A stretch of 64,000 bases of DNA. It comes from Lingula anatina (lineage: Eukaryota; Brachiopoda; Lingulata; Lingulida; Lingulidae). The position numbers and the translations under genes were made by a program. The DNA is taken from assembly GCF_001039355.2 (NCBI RefSeq), contig NW_019775391.1, positions 623,541-687,540 of the forward strand, read 5' to 3'. Below are positions 25,236 through 43,456 of the stretch, piece after piece. The notes under the pieces are model-generated. The model was not told the DNA's origin. It ran no database searches and saw only the letters and a program-made list of their open reading frames with translations. Each line of letters begins with the position of its first letter. Positions within the stretch are counted from its first letter, which is position 1.

Positions 25236-25732
25236 CTGACATACACCTTTTCAGTAACCGAATGCTTTCTTCAAAATAAAACAAAGAAGTTTCCAGAATT
25301 GTGGTTCTAGTTTGTCACTGCTAAAATCTGAAAAAGTTATGTTCGTGTGTGTGTATATATACGTATTTTAAATTTGTTTGCATAAAAGAGTCGATTGTGT
25401 CAAATCTAACATATTAAAATATTTCACATATTCATTCCCGATTTTCCATGTCTTTCATAAGAAACCCACTCCGATGCTCTTTTAAATAAGACTGCAGTGT
25501 GTATCAAACAACAACATGGACTTATAACATCCAAGACAAAGCCTTAACAGGCATTATTCATTGTATGGGAAATTGCCCTCATTTCAATATTTCAAACATC
25601 ACCCAGATTAAAAATAATAATGATGTATTTGAAAAATGGCACTTTACCTGCTATAGAAACAAAGAGCTGAAACAGCCCCATAAAGATCCCAGCTCCTGCG
25701 ACCTGCCATTGCCGCCATGAACCAACCCCCAT
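19038..25732 (-). CDS. IgGFc-binding-domain mucin-like transmembrane protein, isoform a (exons 1, 2 and 3a)
   Basis: Three exons: 25732-25648, 22825-21104 and 20371-19038. They total 3141 bp and close to 1046 aa. Exon 1 gives a signal peptide starting MGVGSWRQWQ with core GIFMGLFQLFVSIA and ends in phase 1 at a GTAAAGT donor. Exon 2 (574 codons, phase 1 at both ends) holds the IgGFc-binding N-terminal domain (from LPDNMGTEFIIGY), an acidic MopE-like metal-binding motif (DGEDNDCDGKVDEE then DDDNDGLIDED), and a Cys-containing HYR-like domain (PPILYVPDDVVLC to DGCGTVIEGVQRITQ). Exon 3a adds a Gly/Ser/Thr/Asp stalk with a GD run, a membrane helix (MILLVIGIFAGLLILVGAAF) and a 30-residue basic tail. 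The family includes FCGBP, a mucus protein, so a surface or mucus-binding role is plausible. An ATG at 22859 could also start exon 2 with a poorer signal; a pyrimidine tract and AG sit exactly there, favouring splicing. Confidence 0.85.
20799..20947. mobile_element. MITE-like element with CCATTC termini and two internal ~50 bp repeats
   Basis: The left end reads GGGCCATTCAGAAT and the right end is the approximate reverse complement (ATTCCGAATGG). The middle carries a roughly 50 bp unit twice (starting GATTCGGAT). It lies in the intron between exon 2 and exon 3a. The termini resemble MITE family A at 9288. No target duplication is clear. Confidence 0.6.
23525..23615. repeat. T-rich tract and (GT)n microsatellite
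   Basis: About 60 bp of T with A interruptions, followed by 15 GT units ending at about 23615. Confidence 0.95.
23926..23965. repeat. (TTTA)n microsatellite
   Basis: About ten TTTA/ATTT units without interruption. Confidence 0.95.
25193..25230. repeat. (CT)n microsatellite
   Basis: About 19 CT units after an A15 run. Confidence 0.95.
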
Positions 25733-27489
25733 GTACATAATCATCATCCTTAATCCCGTTTTTCGTGAACCATCGCCTTCCAGTCCGGGGACGCATGATA
25801 TTTACGTGGCACCCTTATCGCTATCATACCTGCTGAATACCTGACAGACATAAAAAATCTCCTTTAGAAGCTCCAAAATGTCCTCAGTATGTCTAATGAC
25901 AGGGCAGTATTGATTGGCAGTGACGCACACACCTGCTAGGTAAATTTCGTGCCAAGGAAAGTTAATCAGCATCCAGCACTGCCTGATGACACCCATGGGA
26001 GATGCGTGCTACAGGACCTAGGAGGCCGTTTTCGTGACTGGCATACACTCCAACTGTGTGAACTAGGAGTAAAGCCAAATGAGCTTCAGCATGGGCAGTG
26101 GGGCCTTGTTTGCAAGTGACCGATAAGATCAACGAACGTGTTAATTAAAATTAATGCGTCAATATACCATGTAACTTTTTAATCTTGTTTGTACTGTTCA
26201 AGATTTGGTTCCGTACCACAAGATGACAGCGCTACCCAGTGTGCTTTAAGGGTCAAATTCCTCTGAGAGCATAGGTACTGCGTTTCCGGGAGGAGGTCGG
26301 TGCGTATCTTTCAATCTCGACCTATCTTTTGCATATAAATCAATAATTATATTAAAGAACATGCGTCACATGATACGGACACGTTCTTGAAGAAAGACAT
26401 TTTAACGTAACATTCGTATCTGAGATCAATGTTTGATCTTTATTTTAACAACTGAAAGTTGGATAGTACATTTTTTATCTTTAAAAAATATAAAGGACAT
26501 AAAAATACAGTCAATATTTGATGTGGATATTTTTTTCAAATAACTTTTCTTCGATATTTTCCTATTTTGCTGAATAATATATAAAAACAAAGTTTTGAAT
26601 CATGTTCTAATAACATCAGTTTGCTAATTAAGCATTACAGAAAACATTTTGTCATTTCAACTCATAAAACAACTATTCAATGCATTATGCAGATCTCTAT
26701 GTTTTTATGTTATCAACTGTAAATGAGCCCCACGGAGACAGTTATTTTTAGTGACAGCAACGGTCAGCTGCTACCAGGGCTCTCTAGCAGCTGGCCATTT
26801 TTTCTGACCGGTTTAGTTTAGTCCTGAATAACATTCCTGGTATCGGCCAGAGTGCGTCTGAGCTGGTTCAGACGAAGGTCAATATTTTGTTTTGCAAAAC
26901 GCAGCGAAGTGATATCGACAAAAACACATTAGCCTATTTCAATCTTTATCAATAAACTGTCAAAATTTTCTGTAAATACTTGTGTTGGTACAATGCGATT
27001 GCATTGGTGTTGACGGTAATTAGACCTCAACTGCTACAATGCCAAACCTCAGGCCTTCTCGCCTGCCACATTGGCAATATAAGAACGCCAATTGTTTCTT
27101 TGGGCAAAACTCAGAAACAACTCTCGTACCAAGAAGGTAGAGCGTAGTCCTTGAGTAATGATGCTTAGGACTTGGATAACCAAGAAAGACGCTTCTACCT
27201 TCCAACTTAGGAGGGTAGGGGGTGTAAAGAAGGATTAGATAAGGAAAGCAATAATATTATGAACAAGATAAAATGAAGAATGATAATTCAAAGAACGCTG
27301 AGATCATCTTTTGATTGGTTTATGTGGTCGTCAGCTATATTATGATGTCACAGAAATTTATTTTTGACGTCACAGTAGATGAATTAGGCCTACAGGTACT
27401 AGTAACTTTTTTGATGTCATAACAAGGTTGTCTTTGCGGTGATTAAAACTGCTGATCATAAAGCAAAATTAAGCCTACATTTACATTTA
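25733..27489. other. Intergenic region upstream of the IgGFc-type gene
   Basis: No gene is recognised. It should hold the promoter of the minus-strand gene that starts at 25732. A small inverted repeat lies near 26760-26798 (CAGCTGCTA / TAGCAGCTG with an 11 to 12 bp loop). A TGACGTCA cAMP-response-type site occurs at 27365-27372. The open frames at 25802-25996 and 27020-27205 show no known domain. Confidence 0.5.
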
Positions 27490-27576
27490 GGTAGCGTGCA
27501 CGTGACCAAGAGGCCCTAGGCACTGGTTTGAGGGAACTGTCTGTACGTAGGCGTGGGTCCCAGGTCCCACCGCTGC
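27490..27576 (+). pseudogene. Degenerate tRNA-Leu copy
   Basis: About 87 bp align along their whole length with the intact tRNA-Leu at 28402. They share GGTAGCGTG at the start, CTGGTTT in the anticodon arm, AGGCGTGGGT in the variable/T arm and TCCCACCGCTGC at the end. The D arm, anticodon arm and T loop carry substitutions and small insertions. The T loop lacks GTTCGAAT, so the internal B box is lost. It is probably a decayed duplicate. Confidence 0.8.
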
Positions 27577-27961
27577 AGAAGGATACACCTCGAGCGACAC
27601 ATTAAAACATAGGATCTCGGAATGTTTTTTTTTTTTTTTTTTGCGATTGTAATGCTCAATGGAGTGTAAGTAAAATTTATCAGTATTAAATTGGCATCCT
27701 TCCCATTTTAATTGTAGACTTGAATCATGACTTCACTTGACATTTTCCAAAAGCATTTATTACAGATTCTACCTTGAAATTGAAATCCCTGTGCATCTTT
27801 TTTTCTCTGGAAGTGTGGCCAGAAACGATGTTTCGTCAAAACCATAACCGAGCAAAGTTAGACAAGTTGCACATTCCGTATGTAATCTTATTTAAAATGA
27901 GAGATAAAATTTTTTTCACTCTCCGAATTACCTTGGCAGTATGTTGTTTGGAGACTATGAC

Positions 27962-28039
27962 GTTGTGAATATTGTGACGTCACAACAAGACGAGTGTTAA
28001 GTTGTGGATATTGTGACGTCACAACAAGACGTATGTTGA
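27962..28039. repeat. Two tandem 39 bp units, each with a TGACGTCA site
   Basis: A 39 bp unit starting GTTGTG is present twice with few differences. Each copy has the perfect palindrome TGACGTCA (27975-27982 and 28014-28021), the consensus CREB/ATF site. Another copy of the palindrome lies at 27365-27372. No nearby start site explains them. Confidence 0.85.
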
Positions 28040-28401
28040 GCGGTTACTGAAAGTCATGGTACAATTAGCATTTTCCGGAAACAAAATGGGGCATACATGT
28101 CTAGTTACATATTTCAGAATTATTCGTTTTTAAATGCACATGGCTAATAAGTTAACGGCAACAAATCTACTTTATAAAATTTAAATTTAAATAAAAATTC
28201 TGAATTCACTACACCTCATGCATAAATATGTATCATACTCTTATCTTCACAAACAGGTCACGAAAAAGGTGTGAAGAACAATGCTATCAGTTATCAGCCA
28301 TTAGGATAACAATGTAATTGTCTTTTATTATGCACACCTGCACGCAATTACAGTGCTGTGACATCACAGAGAATTTTATTGCATATTAGGACGAAAAGAC
28401 G

Positions 28402-28483
28402 GGTAGCGTGGCCGAGCGGTCTAAGGCGCTGGTTTAAGGCACCAGTCTCTTCGGAGGCGTGGGTTCGAATCCCACCGCTGCCA
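28402..28483 (+). tRNA. tRNA-Leu, anticodon AAG
   Basis: An 82 nt gene with all arms. Acceptor stem GGTAGCG pairs with CGCTGCC (one G-T pair) and A is the discriminator. The anticodon stem CTGGT/ACCAG encloses a 7 nt loop with AAG at positions 34-36 (reads CTT/CTC Leu codons, A34 being edited to inosine). A long variable arm typical of class II tRNAs is present, and the T arm has GGTTCGAAT. There is no intron. A T4 run follows a few bases downstream and can end RNA polymerase III transcription. Confidence 0.96.
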
Positions 28484-28849
28484 CAAATTTTGCAATTATT
28501 TGAGCTGCACAACATCTTCATTAATGATCGTATTTTAAATACGACGTAGTGATTGATACGTATGCAATCTTACAACAGACAATAATCGTAATAGACACCC
28601 CCTCCCTTCGCTTGGAGCCCGCCCTTCATGACGGCAGGGGTGCCTGGTCTCAGCTGAGGGGGCCGCTCTACGAAGCCACTAGAAAATTTACTCGCCAGAA
28701 AATAACATTCCATACTTGATATTCATCCTTCATATTTTGTTAATATATGCACTAAGCGGACATATTCAGAAATTTCTGTACGAAATAACTACTGCTCTTG
28801 TTCATTTCATTCTATGCTACATGCCATACCAGTATAGTCGTTTAAACCC

Positions 28850-29050
28850 CCTTTACACTGGACGGTGTTCTTTCTGCGTCCTTTGTGAGACCATGAAAAC
28901 TGTCTTAGAAAAAAGGTAGAAGCATCGTTTTGGTTGCAGAATGAATGTTCTATGATCGGCCAGTTGACGGCAAGTAAAGCATTTTTTTTTTACTTTCAAA
29001 CGGGGCTGTACTACAGGACGCAGAAAGGACACCGTCTAGTATAAAAAGGA
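28850..29050. mobile_element. MITE family E, ~35 bp terminal inverted repeats
   Basis: The left arm (CACTGGACGGTGTTCTTTCT plus GCGTCC) is matched by the right arm read in reverse (TACTAGACGGTGTCCTTTCT plus GCGTCC). About 130 bp of non-coding sequence lies between. No coding capacity is seen and exact ends are uncertain by a few bases. Confidence 0.75.
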
Positions 29051-29224
29051 CTTTAGAAGCAGTCTTCTCTTCCCAGTTTTGTCTGCTTTAAAGATTTTGC
29101 AGGCGCTGATTGCATGTATGCCTTAGGCACCCCGTTAATTGTCTTGAAGTGGATTCAATTCTTGAAAGAAAATAATAAACCAGTACAATACTTGTAAAAT
29201 ATTGGTGAGTATTTTCATGGACAT

Positions 29225-29230
29225 TTTATT
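29225..29230 (-). terminator. Polyadenylation signal of Arf-like gene B
   Basis: AATAAA on the minus strand, about 630 bp beyond the stop codon. The paralogue has AATAAA at the homologous place (32491-32496), inside a 3' UTR region that is still alignable between the two genes. Confidence 0.65.
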
Positions 29231-29611
29231 TGACGTTTTGGTTATGTACAATTATATTAACATACAAATTATATGCATTTACAAAAAATATAGCAAACAC
29301 TATGTCACTGAATTCTTTCTATGCTCGATATCTACAGTACTAGACAGACCTGTATAAAGCACCATCAGACAAACGACCTGTCAATGTCACTTAAAACTGC
29401 ATAAAAATATCATCAGGTAAAAGAATAAATAAAATACATAAAGATATAATTATGACCAATGTGTTTGTGTTATATGTTTAATAATGGAATGCATGAGATT
29501 AAACCAAGTTTAATGTAAACTTCTTGCAGAGTACGCACTAGAATTCCGACAAATCTTGATTGTTCGGTGGGCTCAGTTTGAATATATGCGTGATCACAGA
29601 TAAAAAAGCTG

Positions 29612-29806
29612 GCCCCAGTTTCACAAAAAATTTTAGTCAGTTTCCCTGGCTTAATAACCAAGGTTACATAGGGATAGATATGGGCACATTTAACCCTATC
29701 AGGAGCAGTGTGACAGCACTCTCATGGAAATCCTAGTCAACTTAGCCAGGGAACTAAGTTAAGTTGTTTTTTTTTTTTGTTTTTTTTTTTTTTGCGAAAC
29801 TGGGGC
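29612..29806. mobile_element. MITE family F in the 3' UTR of Arf-like gene B, CTG target duplication
   Basis: A 195 bp element starts GCCCCAGTTTCAC and ends GCGAAACTGGGGC. CTG flanks it at 29609-29611 and 29807-29809. The paralogous 3' UTR (near 32880-32890) lacks the element and shows a single CTG in the same context, so it acts as an empty site. The right half has two long T runs. Confidence 0.9.
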
Positions 29807-29858
29807 CTGATTGTTTCTTTTCAGCAGGTGAGTAAAAATGAATTTCAAATTTGCAAAG

Positions 29859-31589
29859 TCACCTATTTTTTCCCGCTGAATAAGCCCTGTTGTGGTTCCT
29901 AAATTTTTTTACCAAACGTGCCATTTCATCCAAAGCTTCATATAAACCCTGTGCTGTTGGTGCGCACGCAGCCTGCACGTGCCACTTGTTTTCACGTGGA
30001 AGCATCCGTAGTTGTAAACTTTCTATCATTTGTGCTGTGCTCAAAGCACCTGAAAACAACAAAACGAGGATCAATTACCTTTTTAAAATATCAGCGCTTT
30101 AGCAAGATAGCCCTGCAAAATTGATCTCATAATATCTTTGAACTGTAAGTGGAAAGCCATTAGTCGCTAACTTTTTGACTCCACGCACAGACGCGTCAGG
30201 TGCATCCACCAACTCAGAGGATTCTGTTCAAAATACGAAAATGTGGATTTGATTTTTCACTATGGTTACCTTATTTATTAGCTGTACAATCAAAATAAAA
30301 AATTTGAAAATTCTTTTTAAAGTTAAACAAAATACATTGGTTTATGACATGATTTTTGTAGCACTTTACGCATTGCATTAGGAGTGATACTTTCTTGATA
30401 GGAGAGTATATGTGAACATAATTACCAGGTAAATCTTGTTTGTTGGCAATGACAACCACAGGGACCCCCTTCATCTCAGGGCTTTCCATTATGCCAAATA
30501 ATTCCTCCCTTGCTTCATCAAGTCTTTCTCTGTCCGAACTATCCACAACATAAATTAAACCTAAAAAATAAAAATATATAAAGATTAAGATTCTAGTATT
30601 TTGTTTTGAGGCATTGTCATTGGCATTGTTTATATTTTACAGGGGCGAGCTGAAACGGTGGTGAAAATAGCCAGATAGCGGACTTTTTTAACAGAAATTT
30701 AGCAAGACCGATCAATGCGAAAAAGCTTAATTGAACCAACCTGTATAGGCTCAATTCATGCGGCAAGCCAAGAAAAGAAAAATATATATATATACTGAGG
30801 GGCTGGGTGGGTATGAGTATATAAATGTATTTCAATATTGTATAATGTAACTGTTTTGAACCACTATATTTATCAATGTCTTTAATACCCTGCGCACCTT
30901 TCACTCATTCTCACACAATTTAAACCATTCTATTTATAATACTGAAATAGTTTCATTAACAACCTCCATTTTCTAGTTAAATAATCTTTAAATAACAGTT
31001 CTTACCTTGTGTGTTTTGATAGTAGTGTTTCCACAGATGTCGGAATTTCTCCTGGCCACCAACGTCCCACACAGTGAAGGTTAACCCCTTGCACGGGCTC
31101 ACGGTCTCTACGTTAAACCCGATAGTGGGGAGCGTGGTGATGCTATCGCTCAGCTTTACTCTATACAGAATGGTGGTTTTACCTGAAAGACGATCAAATC
31201 AATATTGTGTTCATCCTTTTAATCTATAGAATCCGATTTGTCGCCGATTTTGTATGTTTTGATCCTTTGGTGCTCTTATTTGCTCTAATTATATCTTTTA
31301 TTTGAAATATGAATTTCTGTTGGATGGATACATTGACCTGCACATAGCCTACAAGTAGAACAATAGTTGAGACAGATTTATCCGGCTGTTTTAGTCTATA
31401 CTTAAAGTAATAATTGCAATGAAGGCATAAATAAGAATACTGTGCGATCATATCTGATAAGGCTGAAATATCGTAGTGAGTGTTATTACCTGCTGCATCC
31501 AGTCCTAACATTAATATCTTTGCAGGGTCGTCCTTAAACATTTCGAATCCTTGCAGAGCTTCTGCTAGTTTTGAAAGTAGAAATCCCAT
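29859..31589 (-). CDS. Arf-like small GTPase B
   Basis: Four exons: 31589-31490, 31182-31006, 30560-30426, 30049-29859; 603 bp, 200 aa. It is an ADP-ribosylation-factor family GTPase of membrane traffic. Visible motifs: Gly2 for N-myristoylation (MGFLLSK), P-loop GLDAAGKTT, switch [12 protein letters not shown], switch II WDVGGQ with the catalytic Gln, and NKQD. The fifth guanine motif is CAP, where the paralogue and classical Arfs have CAT. Arf-family proteins are usually near 180 aa; this one has a slightly longer N-terminus and C-terminal tail (SAGKNR). Start chosen: an in-frame ATG at 31628 precedes it, but only the ATG at 31589 gives a myristoylable N-terminus matching the paralogue. It lies 1.4 kb downstream of paralogue A on the same strand. 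It could be classed as Arf or Arl; I cannot assign a named orthologue. Confidence 0.93.
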
Positions 31590-31903
31590 TGCACCATTAA
31601 CTAGTAGGCCTATGTGAACGAAATCCAATATGGCTGAAATTTACCTTTGGCTCGTAAGATCGTAAAATTGTCTCTTCTCGTGTTATTTAAGAACGTTTTG
31701 TCAAAGCCCATAGCTCTGCTTGTTTAAAAAAGACAACGTGTCACAAAAAGTTGCAATATCGACTGTACAATTAAAGGTGACCTGGAGCTTCCAGCGTGGA
31801 GTCCCCCTGGCGTCGTTATGACGGCATCCAAACAAATGTCACGTGCTGGTCTATTCATATACTCTTTTAGCAAAAAATTGTGTCTCCTCCATTGTCGGAT
31901 TTA

Positions 31904-31919
31904 GGGGGGGGGGGGGGGG
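31904..31919. repeat. G16 homopolymer
   Basis: An uninterrupted run of about 16 G in the spacer between the two Arf-like genes. Confidence 0.9.
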
Positions 31920-32490
31920 TCAAGGGGGGACCTGCTCACCTCTTCGGTTTCTGGAAAAAATCACACCAATATTCCCCTCTTGATGTTAGAATTTCGAAGA
32001 GCTAAAGTAGGCCTATAGTTCTAAACTGAACTAAACAGCGCCGTTTCCCCTCCAAAGCACCGAACCCAAGGGTCTTCAGGGGCGGATCCAGGATTATTTG
32101 AATGGGGACCACGGATGCTAAGCCAGCCCTCTCAGCCTCTAAGTGAGAGTGATACACTTTTACCAAGCGACTGAATCTGATGCTCTGGTTCCATAGCTGT
32201 ATGGAACTTGAGTTTTATGTTTTGTGAATATATAGTTTTAGCGGATATATTCAGAAAGTTATGTAAGAAATTACTTTGGTCAGCATTAGTGCTGATGTTT
32301 AATTTCCTTCTATGCCATATATCGTTGTTTAGAAGTTGTTTTCTCTCCCCACTTTATTCTGCCTTTTAAGATGCTGTTAGCACTGATTGCATGTTCTAGA
32401 CACTCAGTTTATCGTCTTCAAGTGTATTTATTATTTAAATTTTGTTTTAAAAAAAACGATACAATCTTGGTGAGTATATTTTATGTACTT

Positions 32491-32496
32491 TTTATT
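32491..32496 (-). terminator. Polyadenylation signal of Arf-like gene A
   Basis: AATAAA on the minus strand about 460 bp beyond the stop, at the position homologous to that of gene B. Confidence 0.65.
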
Positions 32497-32955
32497 TGAC
32501 AATTTGACTATGTACAATTATATTTACATACAAATTATATACATGTATAAAAAATTATAACAAATATCTTATCACTGAAATTGTTCTATGTTCGACATCT
32601 GCACTACACGACGGATCTTTAAAAAGCACCATCAGGAAAACAACCTACATATACCAATGTCACTTAAAATTACATAAAAGTATCATTAGGAAAAAGAATA
32701 CTAAAAATAATTAGACACGATAAAGATATGATTGTGACCAATTGCAACGAGTTTAGTCGCATATATGAAAAGGCATATGAGTAATACTGGAATGCATAAG
32801 TTTAATGTAAACTTTCTTAAAATTCCCACAAATTTTGACTGTTCAGTGGGCTCAGTTTGAGTTTGCGTGATCACAGATAAAAAACTGTTCGTTTCTTTTC
32901 AGCTGGCGAGTGTATATGAGTTTTTAATTTGAAAAGCCATCTACGTTTTCTCTGT

Positions 32956-34708
<1,753 letters not shown>

Positions 34709-35098
34709 TGTTATTAGTACCGTGTATGTGAACGAAATCCAATAAGGCAGAATGTACTTTCCTGAAATGTACCTTGGGCTCGTAGGGTTTCGTAGGTCGG
34801 TCTACACTGAATGTCTCGTCTAGTTTGATTTTAGAACGGTTTGTCAAAGCATTTATAGCCATAGTTCTGTTTATCCGAAAAACGCAACGTGTCACCAAAT
34901 GTTGAAATATCGACAGTACAGTTATTGGTGAGCTGGAGCTGCCAGCGTGGAGTCCCGTGACGTCATTATGGGGGATACCCAAACAAATGTCATGTGCTGT
35001 TCTATTTATAGATCAAAATATGTTATCCCAGAATGCACCGATAAATCCGCCATTTTGCATTATAATTTGGAGGAGGAAGCGAACTCGTATTACAAGAA
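34709..35098. promoter_or_regulatory. Shared promoter region of Arf-like A (minus) and Rab4 (plus)
   Basis: Only 390 bp separate the two divergent start codons. The region includes a perfect TGACGTCA (34958-34965) and CCGCCATTTTG at about 35047-35057, a YY1-type site at the likely Rab4 start. A related but altered block lies upstream of Arf-like gene B (about 31780-31860), so the promoter was copied with the gene. No TATA box is seen. Confidence 0.7.
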
Positions 35099-41895
<6,797 letters not shown>

Positions 41896-42496
41896 AACAC
41901 CGGACTGAAATTAGAACAACTGGAGAATTTATTTATTTTGGAGACGTCTTGTACCTGTTTTACTTACTACTAGTACTTCATTCAAGAATGATGAAAAAAC
42001 TGCAGAGCAGGTTAGGAAGTGAGAACAGGGACAGGGTGGTCACTGGACTGTCCCATGAAAAGTTCTGGTCATAAGATTTCTTGAGAATTTCAGAAATAAA
42101 TTTCTGCTTCTCTGCAGATCTTTGTGAGGACAGGCAGTATGTAAACTGTCAGTGGAACAGAACTTTAAATATCAAGATAAACTTTTCCATTCTTTTTAAA
42201 CTACCGAGTTTAGGATAATTTGGCCTTTTCTGGACTGATATAACCAAAATTGGTGCTCTTTTGCATCAGTGTATGAAGTCTTTATAAAAAAGCAGGCAGG
42301 GTTTAAGAAAATCATTCTTATAAACTAGTGACTTGATGATTACTACTCAAGAACAAATAAACATTTCATGATAAATATTACGAATAGTGGGACATGAGGA
42401 TCCCATATAATGTTAGCATTCAGAAGAGAATTTGTGTATTATATATAATTGAATGGTCATGTAACTTGAGATTACTTGAAGGTTGTTGCTAGTCTA

Positions 42497-42502
42497 AATA
42501 AA
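42497..42502 (+). terminator. Rab4 polyadenylation signal
   Basis: AATAAA about 600 bp after the Rab4 stop; another lies near 42353. Usage is not known. Confidence 0.6.
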
Positions 42503-42732
42503 GTTTGAGCATTGTTTTTTAGGGCACTTGATGTAATTATTTTGTTATATAGCAGCCTTTGTTCTACCAACTGCCATTTTGAGTAGGAATGTGTAAAATT
42601 ATTTCAAGGAATATCTGCACATTGTCTTACATACAGTCTTATTGTGTTCAAATATGTGGCACTTGTTATAATTGTCTGAACTTGTAAGAAAATTAAAAGG
42701 GTAATTTTCAAAGCGCACCAAGTCGGTGCACA

Positions 42733-42749
42733 CCCCCCCCCCCCCCCCC
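42733..42749. repeat. C17 homopolymer
   Basis: An uninterrupted run of about 17 C in the Rab4 3' flank. Confidence 0.9.
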
Positions 42750-43351
42750 TTCCACTGGCATGTCTGTTTAATATGCTTCAGAATAATCAACTGCAATGAC
42801 AAATATCTGATTTTTGTTATTGGATTTGACAACTTGGTCTGGAACCAAGTTTTTTTTCTTTTATGTTGACTGTACATGCAAGATATCCAGTAGTAAATAA
42901 CCAGATGTTGCCTAGGAAACCTATATACAAAGCTAAAATACTCCAGGAAATATTCTTTTTCACTGTATAACCATCTCCTAAAATCCAAGATTTAATTTTA
43001 TTTCAACCAAATTGTCATCTTAACTTGTGATGAGACCAAGTTTGCCTCCTTTTTCCTACATCCTTGGTAGACGAGTCTGAAATATTGATGTTAGCAGTCA
43101 TGTTAAATATGATCATGTAAACTGTTAGGTTACATAAAATGCACATTTTGAAATGTTTAAGAAATGAGGTAGAAATGTGTTTCTACATTGTAAAATATTT
43201 AAGAGTTCTGTGAAAAAACGAATGTGTATTTATAGTATGCTCTCCACATGTAATAATTTCTTCCACTCATTATGCCAAGTTCTAGATCCTATTCATGTCA
43301 GCTCTGTTTTCAATTTTCTCTATGCCCTCTTATCAGTATAAATATTGATAT

Positions 43352-43456
43352 GTACAGAAGCTGATGAGGCTAATAGTACTTATGAATATTCATACTGATA
43401 AGAAGGCATACAGTATGAATATTCATAAGTACTCTGAGCCTCATAAGCTTCTGTAC
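43352..43456. repeat. 105 bp near-perfect palindrome
   Basis: The inner arms GTACTTATGAATATTCATAC are exact reverse complements around a 13 to 15 bp spacer. The pairing then continues outward through AGCCTCAT/ATGAGGCT to GTACAGAAGCT/AGCTTCTGTAC. Partial extra copies of the same blocks follow to about 43530. It could extrude as a cruciform or be a MITE remnant. Confidence 0.85.

Larger units (their letters stand above)
22826..25647 (-). other. Intron 1 of the IgGFc-type gene
   Basis: A 2.8 kb intron between the signal-peptide exon and exon 2. It contains T-rich sequence (23525-23586) running into (GT)n at 23586-23615, (TTTA)n at about 23926-23965, and A15 followed by (CT)n at 25193-25230. The largest open frame, at 23472-23816, simply reads through the T-rich and GT tracts. 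No further exon is supported. Confidence 0.65.

Noticed and set aside
25802-25996. Minus-strand 64 aa frame as a gene or upstream exon
   Set aside because: No domain and no suitable donor. The signal-peptide exon at 25732 explains the gene start better.
42599-42988. 129 aa minus-strand frame in the Rab4 3' flank
   Set aside because: It reads through a C17 run as poly-Gly, has no recognisable features and overlaps a 3' UTR.
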